This document shows positions 1-4,889 of a stretch of 6,662 bases of DNA, one piece after another. Numbering within the stretch: the first letter of the stretch is position 1; each line of letters begins with the position of its first letter. The notes beneath the pieces are model-generated. The model saw nothing but the letters and a program-made list of their open reading frames with translations. It had not been told where the DNA came from and searched no databases. The stretch comes from Chlamydiales bacterium. GTDB lineage: Bacteria; Chlamydiota; Chlamydiia; Chlamydiales; FEN-1388. Made by a program: the position numbers and the translations under genes. The DNA is taken from positions 1 through 6,662 of the forward strand of contig JAJFUY010000161.1 in the NCBI GenBank assembly GCA_021372185.1, in the 5' to 3' direction.

Positions 1-105
1 ATGGGTCCCACAGTTTGCACCTGCGGTGCTACACAGTGGGCTAATAATAAATGTGGACCTGCGTCCCATAAATTAGTTTGTTTTTCACAGGCTCTTAGTG
101 ATTGA
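1..105 (+). CDS. Possible 3' end of a convergent plus-strand gene, cysteine-rich tail (partial)
   Basis: Frame 1 of the plus strand is open from the first base to a TGA at 103-105, giving 34 codons. The peptide has a C-T-C-G-A-T-x-W motif followed by C-G-P and a fourth cysteine, spaced loosely like a small metal-binding or disulfide-rich tail. It would be convergent with the LRR gene and overlap its last 11 bases, a common arrangement for gene tails. The ATG at base 1 could be internal, or could start a very short peptide; the upstream sequence is outside the window. Length is too short to exclude chance. The same DNA also forms nested inverted repeats (7-11 with 36-40, and 17-21 with 25-29), so a structured non-coding element is the alternative. 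I do not recognise a family. Confidence 0.28.
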   Translation: MGPTVCTCGATQWANNKCGPASHKLVCFSQALSD

Positions 106-1144
106 GGTTGAGGGTGGGGAAGCGTGCCTTTAGGCGGCAAATAGCCTGTGGGCTTATGCCTGTGCAGTATTTTAGGTCGAGTTCCTTTATGTTTCTGCCC
201 CAATCGATGATGGTATCTATCCAAGCATCTGTGACTTGAGTGCAGCTCCATAGGTCTAGTTTTTCAAGCCATTGGCATCCCTGCAAGACTGCTTTAATAG
301 CAGTCAGTGAAAATTGTGTGCCCTCTGTAAGGCTAAGCTCTAAAAGTCGTGGGCAATTCTCTGCAATTACATAGAGTGATGCATCGGTTACACCATAGCA
401 CCAGTCAAGGTACAAAGTACGAAGCTCTTTACACTGTGTAACAAGTAAAATAACACCCTGGTCGCTAATCTTATGACATTTAAGAAGTGAACAGTCGCTT
501 AAAAGTTGACAGTGATTGCTTAGGGCAAACAGGCTGTTATTGGTGAGGTTAGAGCATTCGGCTATATCGACTGCTCTTAGATTCTTGCGTCCCTGGATCA
601 TCTCGCAAAAGCCAAAATCTGTTATTTCTTCTGCGTTGTAAATGCGTAGCTTTGTAAACGAAGGATTTTGTCTTGCAAAATGGATAAAATCTGTATCCGT
701 CATCCTGCGCAATGATCGAGGGTGTATGCAAAATATTTGATGTTCCGGAGTTTTTAAAACCCACCCTTGAGCTTCTGCTGATTGTGTTAGGTCATAAGGG
801 CGATCGATTTCCATTGCATTAGGATCAACCTCCCCAAAAGGCAACCCATCGGCAAAATGAACTTTTTTTAAAGTTTTTAGTTTTTTGGTAACATTGCCAG
901 CATCCATCCGCGCGGGGCGTAATGATTCTTCTTTCTTTCGTTTTTTTTCATTTTCACAATCGATGTTTTCAACGTCATCGCCGATATCCATTGTCTGATA
1001 TTCATGAGGCTGAATATCCACTGCGTCAACAAAGGAAACTACGTCATCACTAGTATCCATTGCATCAAAATAAAAATGTCCGTCAAAACTAGAAACATGC
1101 ATGTATGTGCCCAAATTTTCAAATTTTGGCACAGAGTTTATCAT
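95..1144 (-). CDS. Cysteine-containing leucine-rich-repeat protein (AMN1/FBXL-like LRRs), candidate effector
   Basis: This 349-residue protein has no signal peptide or membrane segment. Residues 160-341 form seven consecutive repeats of exactly 26 residues (starting at 160, 186, 212, 238, 264, 290 and 316). They follow the pattern C-x2-L-x2-L-x-L-x2-C-x2-(I/V)-T/S-D, which is the cysteine-containing LRR subtype of eukaryotic FBXL and AMN1 proteins; an eighth repeat begins at the C-terminus. The N-terminal 160 residues differ. Residues 25-66 are rich in Asp and Glu (MDTSDD, MDIGDD), and residues 67-94 are basic, with KKRKK at 67-71 and KKLKTLKK at 87-94, resembling a bipartite nuclear localisation signal. 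No F-box is recognisable. LRRs of this type bind proteins, so a host-directed effector role is an inference. The start is uncertain: no Shine-Dalgarno precedes the ATG at 1144, nor the in-frame ATGs at residues 15 or 29. The gene follows the VWA gene by 66 bp on the same strand. Confidence 0.85.
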   Translation of the reverse strand: MINSVPKFENLGTYMHVSSFDGHFYFDAMDTSDDVVSFVDAVDIQPHEYQTMDIGDDVENIDCENEKKRKKEESLRPARMDAGNVTKKLKTLKKVHFADGLPFGEVDPNAMEIDRPYDLTQSAEAQGWVLKTPEHQIFCIHPRSLRRMTDTDFIHFARQNPSFTKLRIYNAEEITDFGFCEMIQGRKNLRAVDIAECSNLTNNSLFALSNHCQLLSDCSLLKCHKISDQGVILLVTQCKELRTLYLDWCYGVTDASLYVIAENCPRLLELSLTEGTQFSLTAIKAVLQGCQWLEKLDLWSCTQVTDAWIDTIIDWGRNIKELDLKYCTGISPQAICRLKARFPTLNLNH

Positions 1145-1182
1145 TACAATTACTAAATGTCATCTTGTTTTGCGGCTATGCA

Positions 1183-1201
1183 GGGGGCAAGGCTTGCCCC
1201 C
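1183..1201. repeat. GC-rich perfect palindrome between the VWA and LRR genes
   Basis: GGGGGCAA at 1183-1190 pairs with TTGCCCCC at 1194-1201 around a GGC centre, making a very stable short hairpin 9 bp past the VWA stop codon. Its position suits a 3'-end structure for the VWA transcript. However, the minus strand continues with TGCATAGCC rather than a T-run, so it is not a standard intrinsic terminator. It could equally be a dispersed REP-like palindrome. Its extreme G+C content stands out from the AT-rich flanks. Confidence 0.6.
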
Positions 1202-1210
1202 GAAGAGGTT

Positions 1211-2734
1211 TTAGAGGCTATATTCTAAAACGATGGCACCGCCGCTTTCACTTAAAAACAGTGTCCGTACGTTGATGAGCTCTTGTGTGGGTTCATTTTT
1301 GAGCATGGGTACGCCGTAGGTTTTTACAAGCTTTGCTGCAAAATCAGTCATAGATGCCTGTACTTTTAGGTTATAGGCAACGGGTGTTACTAGGTAGTCA
1401 AAATTGGTAAAGAACTTGGCTAAATCGGCACCTGTATGAACAAAAAGGGCGTTGCCACCTTTACTCATGGTGATTTTGTGGATGAAGTCGTGGTGGAAAT
1501 TTTCGCCCACGCCAATGGCTGTTAAGCCAATCCCATCACTTGCTTGATCGCTTACTAAGCGTAGTATGCTTGCTGTATCTGTAATTCCGGTGTTAAGGCC
1601 TGCATCAGAAAAGAGTATAACTCGATTTTCATACTCTTCTTTAAAGCTTTTGGCAGCTTCGTTGTAGCCATCTCTTAGGCCAGCATCAAGGTTTGTTGAG
1701 CCTCTTGGGTGGATTTTTTGAAGTTTTGAGATGATTTGGTTTTTATCTGTTACAGGTGCGGCATTGTGGATTATTTCACTTGTGCCATCAAAAACTACAA
1801 TTGAGAGAATGTCTTGTTCAGTAAGGTGTGATAGCGCTTTTAAGACAGCATCTTTTGCCCAGTCAAGGCGAGATCTTTCTGTATAGTCGTTTGCTGCCAT
1901 AGAGCCTGAAATATCAATAACAAAGGCTAAATTTAGAGGCCGTCTTTTAAATGTTTCCGGCGTAACATTTGAGTTCATGCCCACTTGTACATACAGCTTG
2001 TTGGCAGCTTTGTCATAGCCCCAAGCGGGATTTAGACTTATAAGCTGATCAGCGGGCTCGCCATCAAGCGGCAAGGTAAAGCTACTTAAAAAGCCCTCTT
2101 CAATAAAGCTTTGAGTATCGGGTACAAAGCCATCTTCTACTTGCTTTTTGAAGTGTGAGTAGTCTTGCACGCCGCCTGATGTGACCTGTAAAGAAGCAGG
2201 AGCTGCTGCCACTTTCATGTGCATAGCCTGCGTATTCATGCTCTCAAAATGAGGAGCAGTTTCACCTGATAACATGGCAGTGCTGAGTTTTTTGGCCATA
2301 GTAATCGCCTCTACAACATCATCATCCGTAGCGTAGAGTGTGTGGAGGGGTAATTCCTGAATATTTCTTAAAAGACGATCAGCATGCTCTTGTCTAATTT
2401 CGTGCCAGTAGCAAATAGGAGGGCGCGGCATGAGCATGGCCTGTTGGCAAGGTCTGTAAATGGGATAATCAGGGTTATAGTTAGTACGTGCCGTATGATA
2501 GTCTTGTAAACTCGTGGTGATAAGCTTTGAAAGCTTTATAGCAAACAGTGTTTTATGCATGCCAAGGTTTGATACGCAAGATTCCTCAAAATTCGTTGGA
2601 AGAACAATAGTGTTCTCTTGCTGAACTCGTTCTTTAGTAGTAGCTTCTTGATAATTAATTTTAAGATTTATAGAAGACGCAAGTAACTGAGATGATAAAA
2701 ATACTGTAAAGATAATGCTATAAAGTTTGTTCAT
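1211..2734 (-). CDS. Exported von Willebrand factor A (VWA) domain protein
   Basis: The protein has 507 residues when started at the ATG at 2732-2734, which has GGAG seven bases upstream and opens directly into a signal peptide (Asn-Lys, then a hydrophobic stretch to about residue 20, LLAS-S). An in-frame ATG ten codons earlier (2764) lacks both. Residues 25-240 match no domain I recognise. Residues 268-450 form a VWA domain with a complete metal-ion-dependent adhesion site: DISGS (D274, S276, S278), T347 in GSTNLDAGL, and D377 in FSDAG. These residues normally coordinate Mg2+ and mediate protein binding. The layout resembles exported bacterial YfbK-like VWA proteins, so an envelope adhesion or scaffold role is likely but unproven. 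The protein stops soon after the strand reading GGAIVLEYSL, where I would expect more C-terminal beta structure in relatives, so a shortened C-terminus is possible. It lies downstream of the toxin gene with no visible terminator between them. Confidence 0.88.
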   Translation of the reverse strand: MNKLYSIIFTVFLSSQLLASSINLKINYQEATTKERVQQENTIVLPTNFEESCVSNLGMHKTLFAIKLSKLITTSLQDYHTARTNYNPDYPIYRPCQQAMLMPRPPICYWHEIRQEHADRLLRNIQELPLHTLYATDDDVVEAITMAKKLSTAMLSGETAPHFESMNTQAMHMKVAAAPASLQVTSGGVQDYSHFKKQVEDGFVPDTQSFIEEGFLSSFTLPLDGEPADQLISLNPAWGYDKAANKLYVQVGMNSNVTPETFKRRPLNLAFVIDISGSMAANDYTERSRLDWAKDAVLKALSHLTEQDILSIVVFDGTSEIIHNAAPVTDKNQIISKLQKIHPRGSTNLDAGLRDGYNEAAKSFKEEYENRVILFSDAGLNTGITDTASILRLVSDQASDGIGLTAIGVGENFHHDFIHKITMSKGGNALFVHTGADLAKFFTNFDYLVTPVAYNLKVQASMTDFAAKLVKTYGVPMLKNEPTQELINVRTLFLSESGGAIVLEYSL

Positions 2735-2741
2735 ACTATTA

Positions 2742-2745
2742 CTCC
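2742..2745 (-). promoter_or_regulatory. Shine-Dalgarno GGAG that fixes the VWA gene start
   Basis: On the minus strand GGAG is followed by seven bases and then ATG at 2734-2732. This spacing is good. Together with the signal peptide beginning at that ATG, it selects this start over the in-frame ATG at 2764, which has no such site. Confidence 0.75.
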
Positions 2746-2761
2746 AAATTATTGTGCCTCT

Positions 2762-2775
2762 CACTGTATACAGTG
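2762..2775. promoter_or_regulatory. Perfect 14-bp palindrome, operator-like, upstream of the VWA gene
   Basis: CACTGTATACAGTG reads identically on both strands and lies 28 bp upstream of the VWA start codon, in the short gap after the toxin stop codon. The minus-strand hexamer TATACA (2765-2770), inside the palindrome, could be a weak -10 box, with CTGCCA (2786-2791) as a -35 at a short 15-bp spacing. A repressor bound here would then block initiation. The CTGT...ACAG ends recall SOS-type LexA half-sites, but the centre is much shorter than in the enterobacterial LexA box, so I do not assign a regulator. Confidence 0.45.
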
Positions 2776-2812
2776 TCGCATTTTTTGGCAGTAATTTTAC
2801 AAGATGTTGCGC

Positions 2813-3679
2813 CTATAGGTATTTTATTTTGGAAAACCAGTATTGAAAGAAATCGTGCGACCATTCACTTAACTGGGAGTCATCTCGCAGAAAGATTCCA
2901 ACATCATTCTTTGCATCTTCAATATTCAGCGTTTTCAACCGAGCTGTAAAGACTTCTGACAGGCGCTCTTTAGAAAGCTCTTCATCTTTTCCAAGCTCTT
3001 TATTATTTTGCATACACTTTGCCAAGTATGCAAGATTGAGAGGAACGCCCTTACGTATAAACCAGACGACATCATACCAATCTCTACCTTTTACGCGATT
3101 TTTCCAGGCGCGATAGATCGCTGCATGTAGCTTGCAAGCAAATAGATCCGATTCTACAACTGTTGTAATGGAAACCGGCAATGGAGCTTGGATATATTGA
3201 TTTGTTAGAGTAAGCCCAGCAATAGGGTCAGTATCTATTTCAACCTTGATGCGTAAAAGAGTTTCTGGGTGAGTTCCTTTTAGGCTACTTTCTAATACAC
3301 CAATTTTCAGCATTGATTCATACGTATTTGCTTTCAAAAATGCTGATTTTATTGGAGAGTCCATATTTTTTTTCTTTTCTATGAGCTCTACTTCAAAACC
3401 ATATGCATGAAGCTCGTCTGCAACAGTTTTTGCATAAGGCGCCCAAGTAAAATCTGCATCTGGTTGATTGAGTGTAAAATCTAAATCTTCTGAAAAGCGA
3501 TCTAGTCCATACAAAATTCTCAGCGCAGTGCCTCCATAAAATGCCGCATGTTCAAAAAACTTTCCTCTCCACAACCCTACAAGGGCGATTTCTTGGAGAA
3601 TTTCACGCAAGGCTCTTTCTTGTTCAACAGGTGATTTAGGCGAATATTTTTGCAGCATGGTCTGAACAACTTCGTTCAT
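2813..3679 (-). CDS. abiEii: AbiEii-family nucleotidyltransferase toxin (type IV toxin-antitoxin)
   Basis: The 288-residue protein carries the ordered motifs of AbiEii/MenT-type DNA polymerase beta-like nucleotidyltransferases. These are GGTALR at 49-54 with R61, S63 and D65-L-D-F (metal and nucleotide site), K145-V-E-I-D (third acidic position), the K183 helix (ACKLHAAIYR), and KGRDWYDVVWF at 197-207. All catalytic positions are present, so the enzyme looks active. Characterised relatives bind NTPs (Streptococcus AbiEii prefers GTP), and mycobacterial MenT enzymes add nucleotides to tRNA 3' ends, blocking translation. The target here cannot be read from sequence. The start has AAGGA seven bases upstream, lying inside the end of the antitoxin gene, and the gap between the two genes is a single base, implying translational coupling. 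Length is usual for the family. The function is abortive phage defence or element maintenance by family analogy. Confidence 0.92.
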   Translation of the reverse strand: MNEVVQTMLQKYSPKSPVEQERALREILQEIALVGLWRGKFFEHAAFYGGTALRILYGLDRFSEDLDFTLNQPDADFTWAPYAKTVADELHAYGFEVELIEKKKNMDSPIKSAFLKANTYESMLKIGVLESSLKGTHPETLLRIKVEIDTDPIAGLTLTNQYIQAPLPVSITTVVESDLFACKLHAAIYRAWKNRVKGRDWYDVVWFIRKGVPLNLAYLAKCMQNNKELGKDEELSKERLSEVFTARLKTLNIEDAKNDVGIFLRDDSQLSEWSHDFFQYWFSKIKYL

Positions 3680-3680
3680 T

Positions 3681-4319
3681 TTATAATCCTTGCAGTAGGC
3701 TGATTAAATAGGTGATCGTGCTATGAGGGTACGCCTCATTGATTTTTTTTAGAAGTGAGATATCCAATTTTTTTAAATCTTCTTCTTCTATGCGAAAGTC
3801 CTCAAACAAAATTTCCTGAAGTTCTCTATGAGTAGATACGCGACCTCTTCGTATAATTAATTGATCCGATAATGCCTTTTCTGGGGTGGCAATAAGATAA
3901 CTTTGATATTTTGATATCTGCTTATGGACCAGCCCGATAGAATAGGCGTGTAGTGGTCTATGAAAATAACTAAATCGACCAATAGGCGTTTTATACTTCT
4001 GAGGCCGCTTAAATGTAACACTTGTCACCTCAACAACTCTCTCAGGGATCATTCCATAAGTTTGTAGAGCCCATTCTAAAGAAACATAGGATGGCCCATA
4101 CATAATATTTGCCAAGGTTTCTAACGAATGTGGCTGACGTGCAAAGAGCTCACCAAAAATATATATGCCTTTCTTTATCCGTAATAAAGCGTGAGATTTT
4201 AATAAATGAGTAAGTTTCGTACGTGGAAAGCTATAGTCCTTCAAGCAATCCATGACAAAGCCATAATCTAATTCTTCAGATGGTGCCCTCGATCGTAATA
4301 CTGCCATTGCCGGATCCAT
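3681..4319 (-). CDS. abiEi: AbiEi-like winged-helix antitoxin and transcriptional autorepressor
   Basis: The 212-residue protein is the first gene of the pair. Residues about 18-57 form an N-terminal helix-turn-helix or winged helix (helix, FPRTKLTHLLKSHALLRI, then the wing KKGIYIFG). Residues 76-121 carry the family signature: SYVSLEWALQTYGMIPERV, then EVTSVTFKRPQKY and the TPIGRFSYFH strand. ATPEKALSD at 144-152 is also typical of AbiEi-type antitoxins. Such proteins neutralise the toxin through the C-terminal domain without a stable complex (type IV) and repress their own promoter through the N-terminal domain. The order antitoxin-toxin and one-base gap support the pairing. The start at 4319 is preceded by AGGAGG at four bases, slightly short; the ATG four codons in would be 16 bases away, so the first is preferred. 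The promoter and repeated inverted elements directly upstream fit autorepression. Confidence 0.88.
   Translation of the reverse strand: MDPAMAVLRSRAPSEELDYGFVMDCLKDYSFPRTKLTHLLKSHALLRIKKGIYIFGELFARQPHSLETLANIMYGPSYVSLEWALQTYGMIPERVVEVTSVTFKRPQKYKTPIGRFSYFHRPLHAYSIGLVHKQISKYQSYLIATPEKALSDQLIIRRGRVSTHRELQEILFEDFRIEEEDLKKLDISLLKKINEAYPHSTITYLISLLQGL
3687..3691 (-). promoter_or_regulatory. Toxin-gene Shine-Dalgarno inside the antitoxin coding end
   Basis: AAGGA on the minus strand lies just before the antitoxin TAA (3683-3681) and seven bases upstream of the toxin ATG (3679-3677). A ribosome finishing the antitoxin covers this site, so toxin translation is probably coupled to antitoxin translation. 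Confidence 0.7.
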
Positions 4320-4323
4320 GCAT

Positions 4324-4329
4324 CCTCCT
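4324..4329 (-). promoter_or_regulatory. Strong Shine-Dalgarno AGGAGG of the antitoxin gene
   Basis: A perfect AGGAGG sits four bases before the ATG at 4319-4317. The strong site on the antitoxin and the weaker AAGGA on the toxin would favour excess antitoxin, as expected for a toxin-antitoxin operon. Confidence 0.75.
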
Positions 4330-4342
4330 ATAAATTGTCGCC

Positions 4343-4365
4343 TATGTACATGATTCTACAACATA
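4343..4365. promoter_or_regulatory. Operator-like inverted repeat 1, enclosing the -10 box
   Basis: TATGT at 4343-4347 and ACATA at 4361-4365 are separated by exactly 13 bases, and the proposed -10 hexamer (4353-4358) lies inside the spacer. On the minus strand the downstream arm extends to TACATAGGCG, which also occurs in copy 2. A protein bound here would block RNA polymerase. AbiEi of Streptococcus is known to repress its operon by binding inverted repeats at the promoter, so the antitoxin is the likely ligand. Confidence 0.65.
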
Positions 4366-4381
4366 GACGTCATTTTTGCAA
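4353..4381 (-). promoter_or_regulatory. Sigma70-like promoter of the antitoxin-toxin operon
   Basis: On the minus strand TTGCAA (4381-4376, 4 of 6 consensus bases) and TAGAAT (4358-4353, 5 of 6) are separated by exactly 17 bp. Initiation would fall about 25-30 bases upstream of the antitoxin start codon, leaving a short leader containing AGGAGG. No better pair is visible in this gap. Confidence 0.65.
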
Positions 4382-4386
4382 GTAAT

Positions 4387-4445
4387 TTACGCAAAATTAA
4401 CGCCTATGTAGTCATTTTAGCTACATACATGTTGTTTTGGCGTAA
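4387..4445. repeat. Outer inverted repeat TTACGC(C)AAAA flanking operator copy 2
   Basis: TTACGCAAAA at 4387-4396 is matched by TTTTGGCGTAA at 4435-4445, whose reverse complement is TTACGCCAAAA, one extra C. The arms bracket operator copy 2 and lie upstream of the -35. They could be extra contacts for the same regulator or the footprint of a second one. Confidence 0.45.
4405..4427. promoter_or_regulatory. Operator-like inverted repeat 2, upstream of the -35 box
   Basis: TATGT at 4405-4409 and ACATA at 4423-4427 have the same 13-base spacing as copy 1; here the arms extend to TATGTAG and CTACATA. The block CGCCTATGTA at 4401-4410 repeats 4339-4348 exactly. The 62-bp offset is close to six DNA turns, placing both copies on one face of the helix. 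Confidence 0.62.
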
Positions 4446-4475
4446 GTGAAGTCCAGAAAAAACATTGTCGTTTTT

Positions 4476-4515
4476 AACCAGTATGTTAGCTTTTGGACAA
4501 CATACTGGTTTTTAT
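4476..4515 (+). terminator. Perfect 12-bp-arm hairpin with T-run; also carries operator-like copy 3
   Basis: AACCAGTATGTT at 4476-4487 is the exact reverse complement of AACATACTGGTT at 4499-4510, with an 11-base loop. The T5 at 4509-4513 gives intrinsic-terminator form on the plus strand only; on the minus strand the hairpin is followed by A-rich sequence. No plus-strand gene ends just before it, so it might stop antisense or divergent transcripts. The arms also contain TATGT (4482-4486) and ACATA (4500-4504) at the same 13-base spacing as the two operator copies, so it may instead be a distal protein-binding site. Confidence 0.55.
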
Positions 4516-4541
4516 CGTCATTTCTTGGAAAAATTTGACTG

Positions 4542-4578
4542 GTTTCTTAGAAGAAACTCCAAAATTATTGGAGTTTCT
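4542..4578. repeat. Two overlapping, mutually exclusive hairpins
   Basis: GTTTCTT (4542-4548) can pair with AAGAAAC (4551-4557) around AG. Alternatively AGAAACTCCAA (4552-4562) pairs perfectly over 11 bp with TTGGAGTTTCT (4568-4578) around AATTA. The two structures share bases 4552-4557 and cannot form together. The geometry resembles an antiterminator/terminator switch, but no following T-run or gene supports that reading. It may be part of a degenerate palindromic repeat. Confidence 0.4.
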
Positions 4579-4626
4579 GGGGGAAATAGCCTGACCCCCG
4601 CTTTATCCTCTACAAGTTGGAGGGGT
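4579..4626. repeat. Probable decayed dispersed intergenic palindromic repeat
   Basis: GGGGG at 4579-4583 faces CCCCC at 4595-4599, and ACCCC at 4594-4598 can alternatively pair with GGGGT at 4622-4626, with TCC/GGA as an inner bulged stem. Translated on the plus strand the segment reads LTPALSS, and on the minus strand PLQLVEDKAGV. These recall the spurious peptides annotated from abundant intergenic repeats in many proteobacterial genomes. This resemblance is from memory; genome-wide copy number would decide it. Confidence 0.35.
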
Positions 4627-4823
4627 GTTGTTTTGAACTTTGGCGAATTCCTTTTAGTATCTGTCGTCTGATTTCGATTCCTGGGGACACGATTGTTAAA
4701 GGCCATTCTAAAGTTTTGGTTTGAAGCGAGAGTAAAATGAGAGGAGGAAGGTTGCCAAGGGAAATAGGGGTGCAAACCATTGAGCGAAGTTCTGCCTTGT
4801 AAAAGAATTCTTTAGACGGCAAA
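4627..4823. other. Non-coding stretch without a credible gene
   Basis: Short open frames cross this stretch on both strands, but none has a Shine-Dalgarno, a recognisable domain or normal composition, and one runs into the terminator hairpin. The only internal signal seen is the direct repeat AAGGGAAATA at 4757-4766 and 4822-4831. It may be degraded intergenic or former coding DNA. Confidence 0.5.
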
Positions 4824-4826
4824 GGG

Positions 4827-4865
4827 AAATAAAAAGCCCGAGAGCGTCTGTAAGCTCTCGGGGCT
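4827..4865 (-). terminator. Intrinsic terminator of the Asp-box propeller gene
   Basis: On the minus strand AGCCC-CGAGAGC (4865-4854) pairs with GCTCTCGGGCT (4845-4835), giving 11 bp with one bulged C and an eight-base loop. A T-run (TTTTTATTT) follows. It begins 25 bp after the stop codon at 4890 and is the clearest terminator in the window, separating this gene from the toxin-antitoxin operon. Confidence 0.9.
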
Positions 4866-4889
4866 GTTGGCATCAACTAGATGATGGTT

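Noticed and set aside
7..40. Nested inverted repeats as a terminator of the LRR gene
   Set aside because: Neither strand has a T-run after the stems, so it does not meet the form of an intrinsic terminator.
1..69. Minus-strand short frame starting with ATG at 69, downstream of the LRR gene
   Set aside because: It is open to the window edge, but it has no Shine-Dalgarno and competes with the plus-strand frame on the same bases; too little is visible.
549..764. Minus-strand alternative frame inside the LRR gene
   Set aside because: It lies wholly within the well-supported LRR coding sequence in another frame and shows no repeats or domain.
95..1144. F-box domain in the LRR protein
   Set aside because: The N-terminal 160 residues lack the LP-x2-(I/L/V) type start and hydrophobic pattern of an F-box; only the LRR part resembles FBXL proteins.
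2752..2949. Plus-strand frame opposite the toxin gene end
   Set aside because: It is a shadow of the toxin coding sequence on the opposite strand, with no start signal.
4465..4671. Plus-strand open frame of 68 codons starting at TTG
   Set aside because: It has no Shine-Dalgarno, spans three hairpins and reads LTPALSS-type low-value sequence typical of translated intergenic repeats.
4518..4876. Two overlapping minus-strand open frames (85 and 88 codons)
   Set aside because: They overlap each other in different frames, one runs through the terminator of the propeller gene, neither has a start signal or recognisable domain, and their composition looks non-coding.
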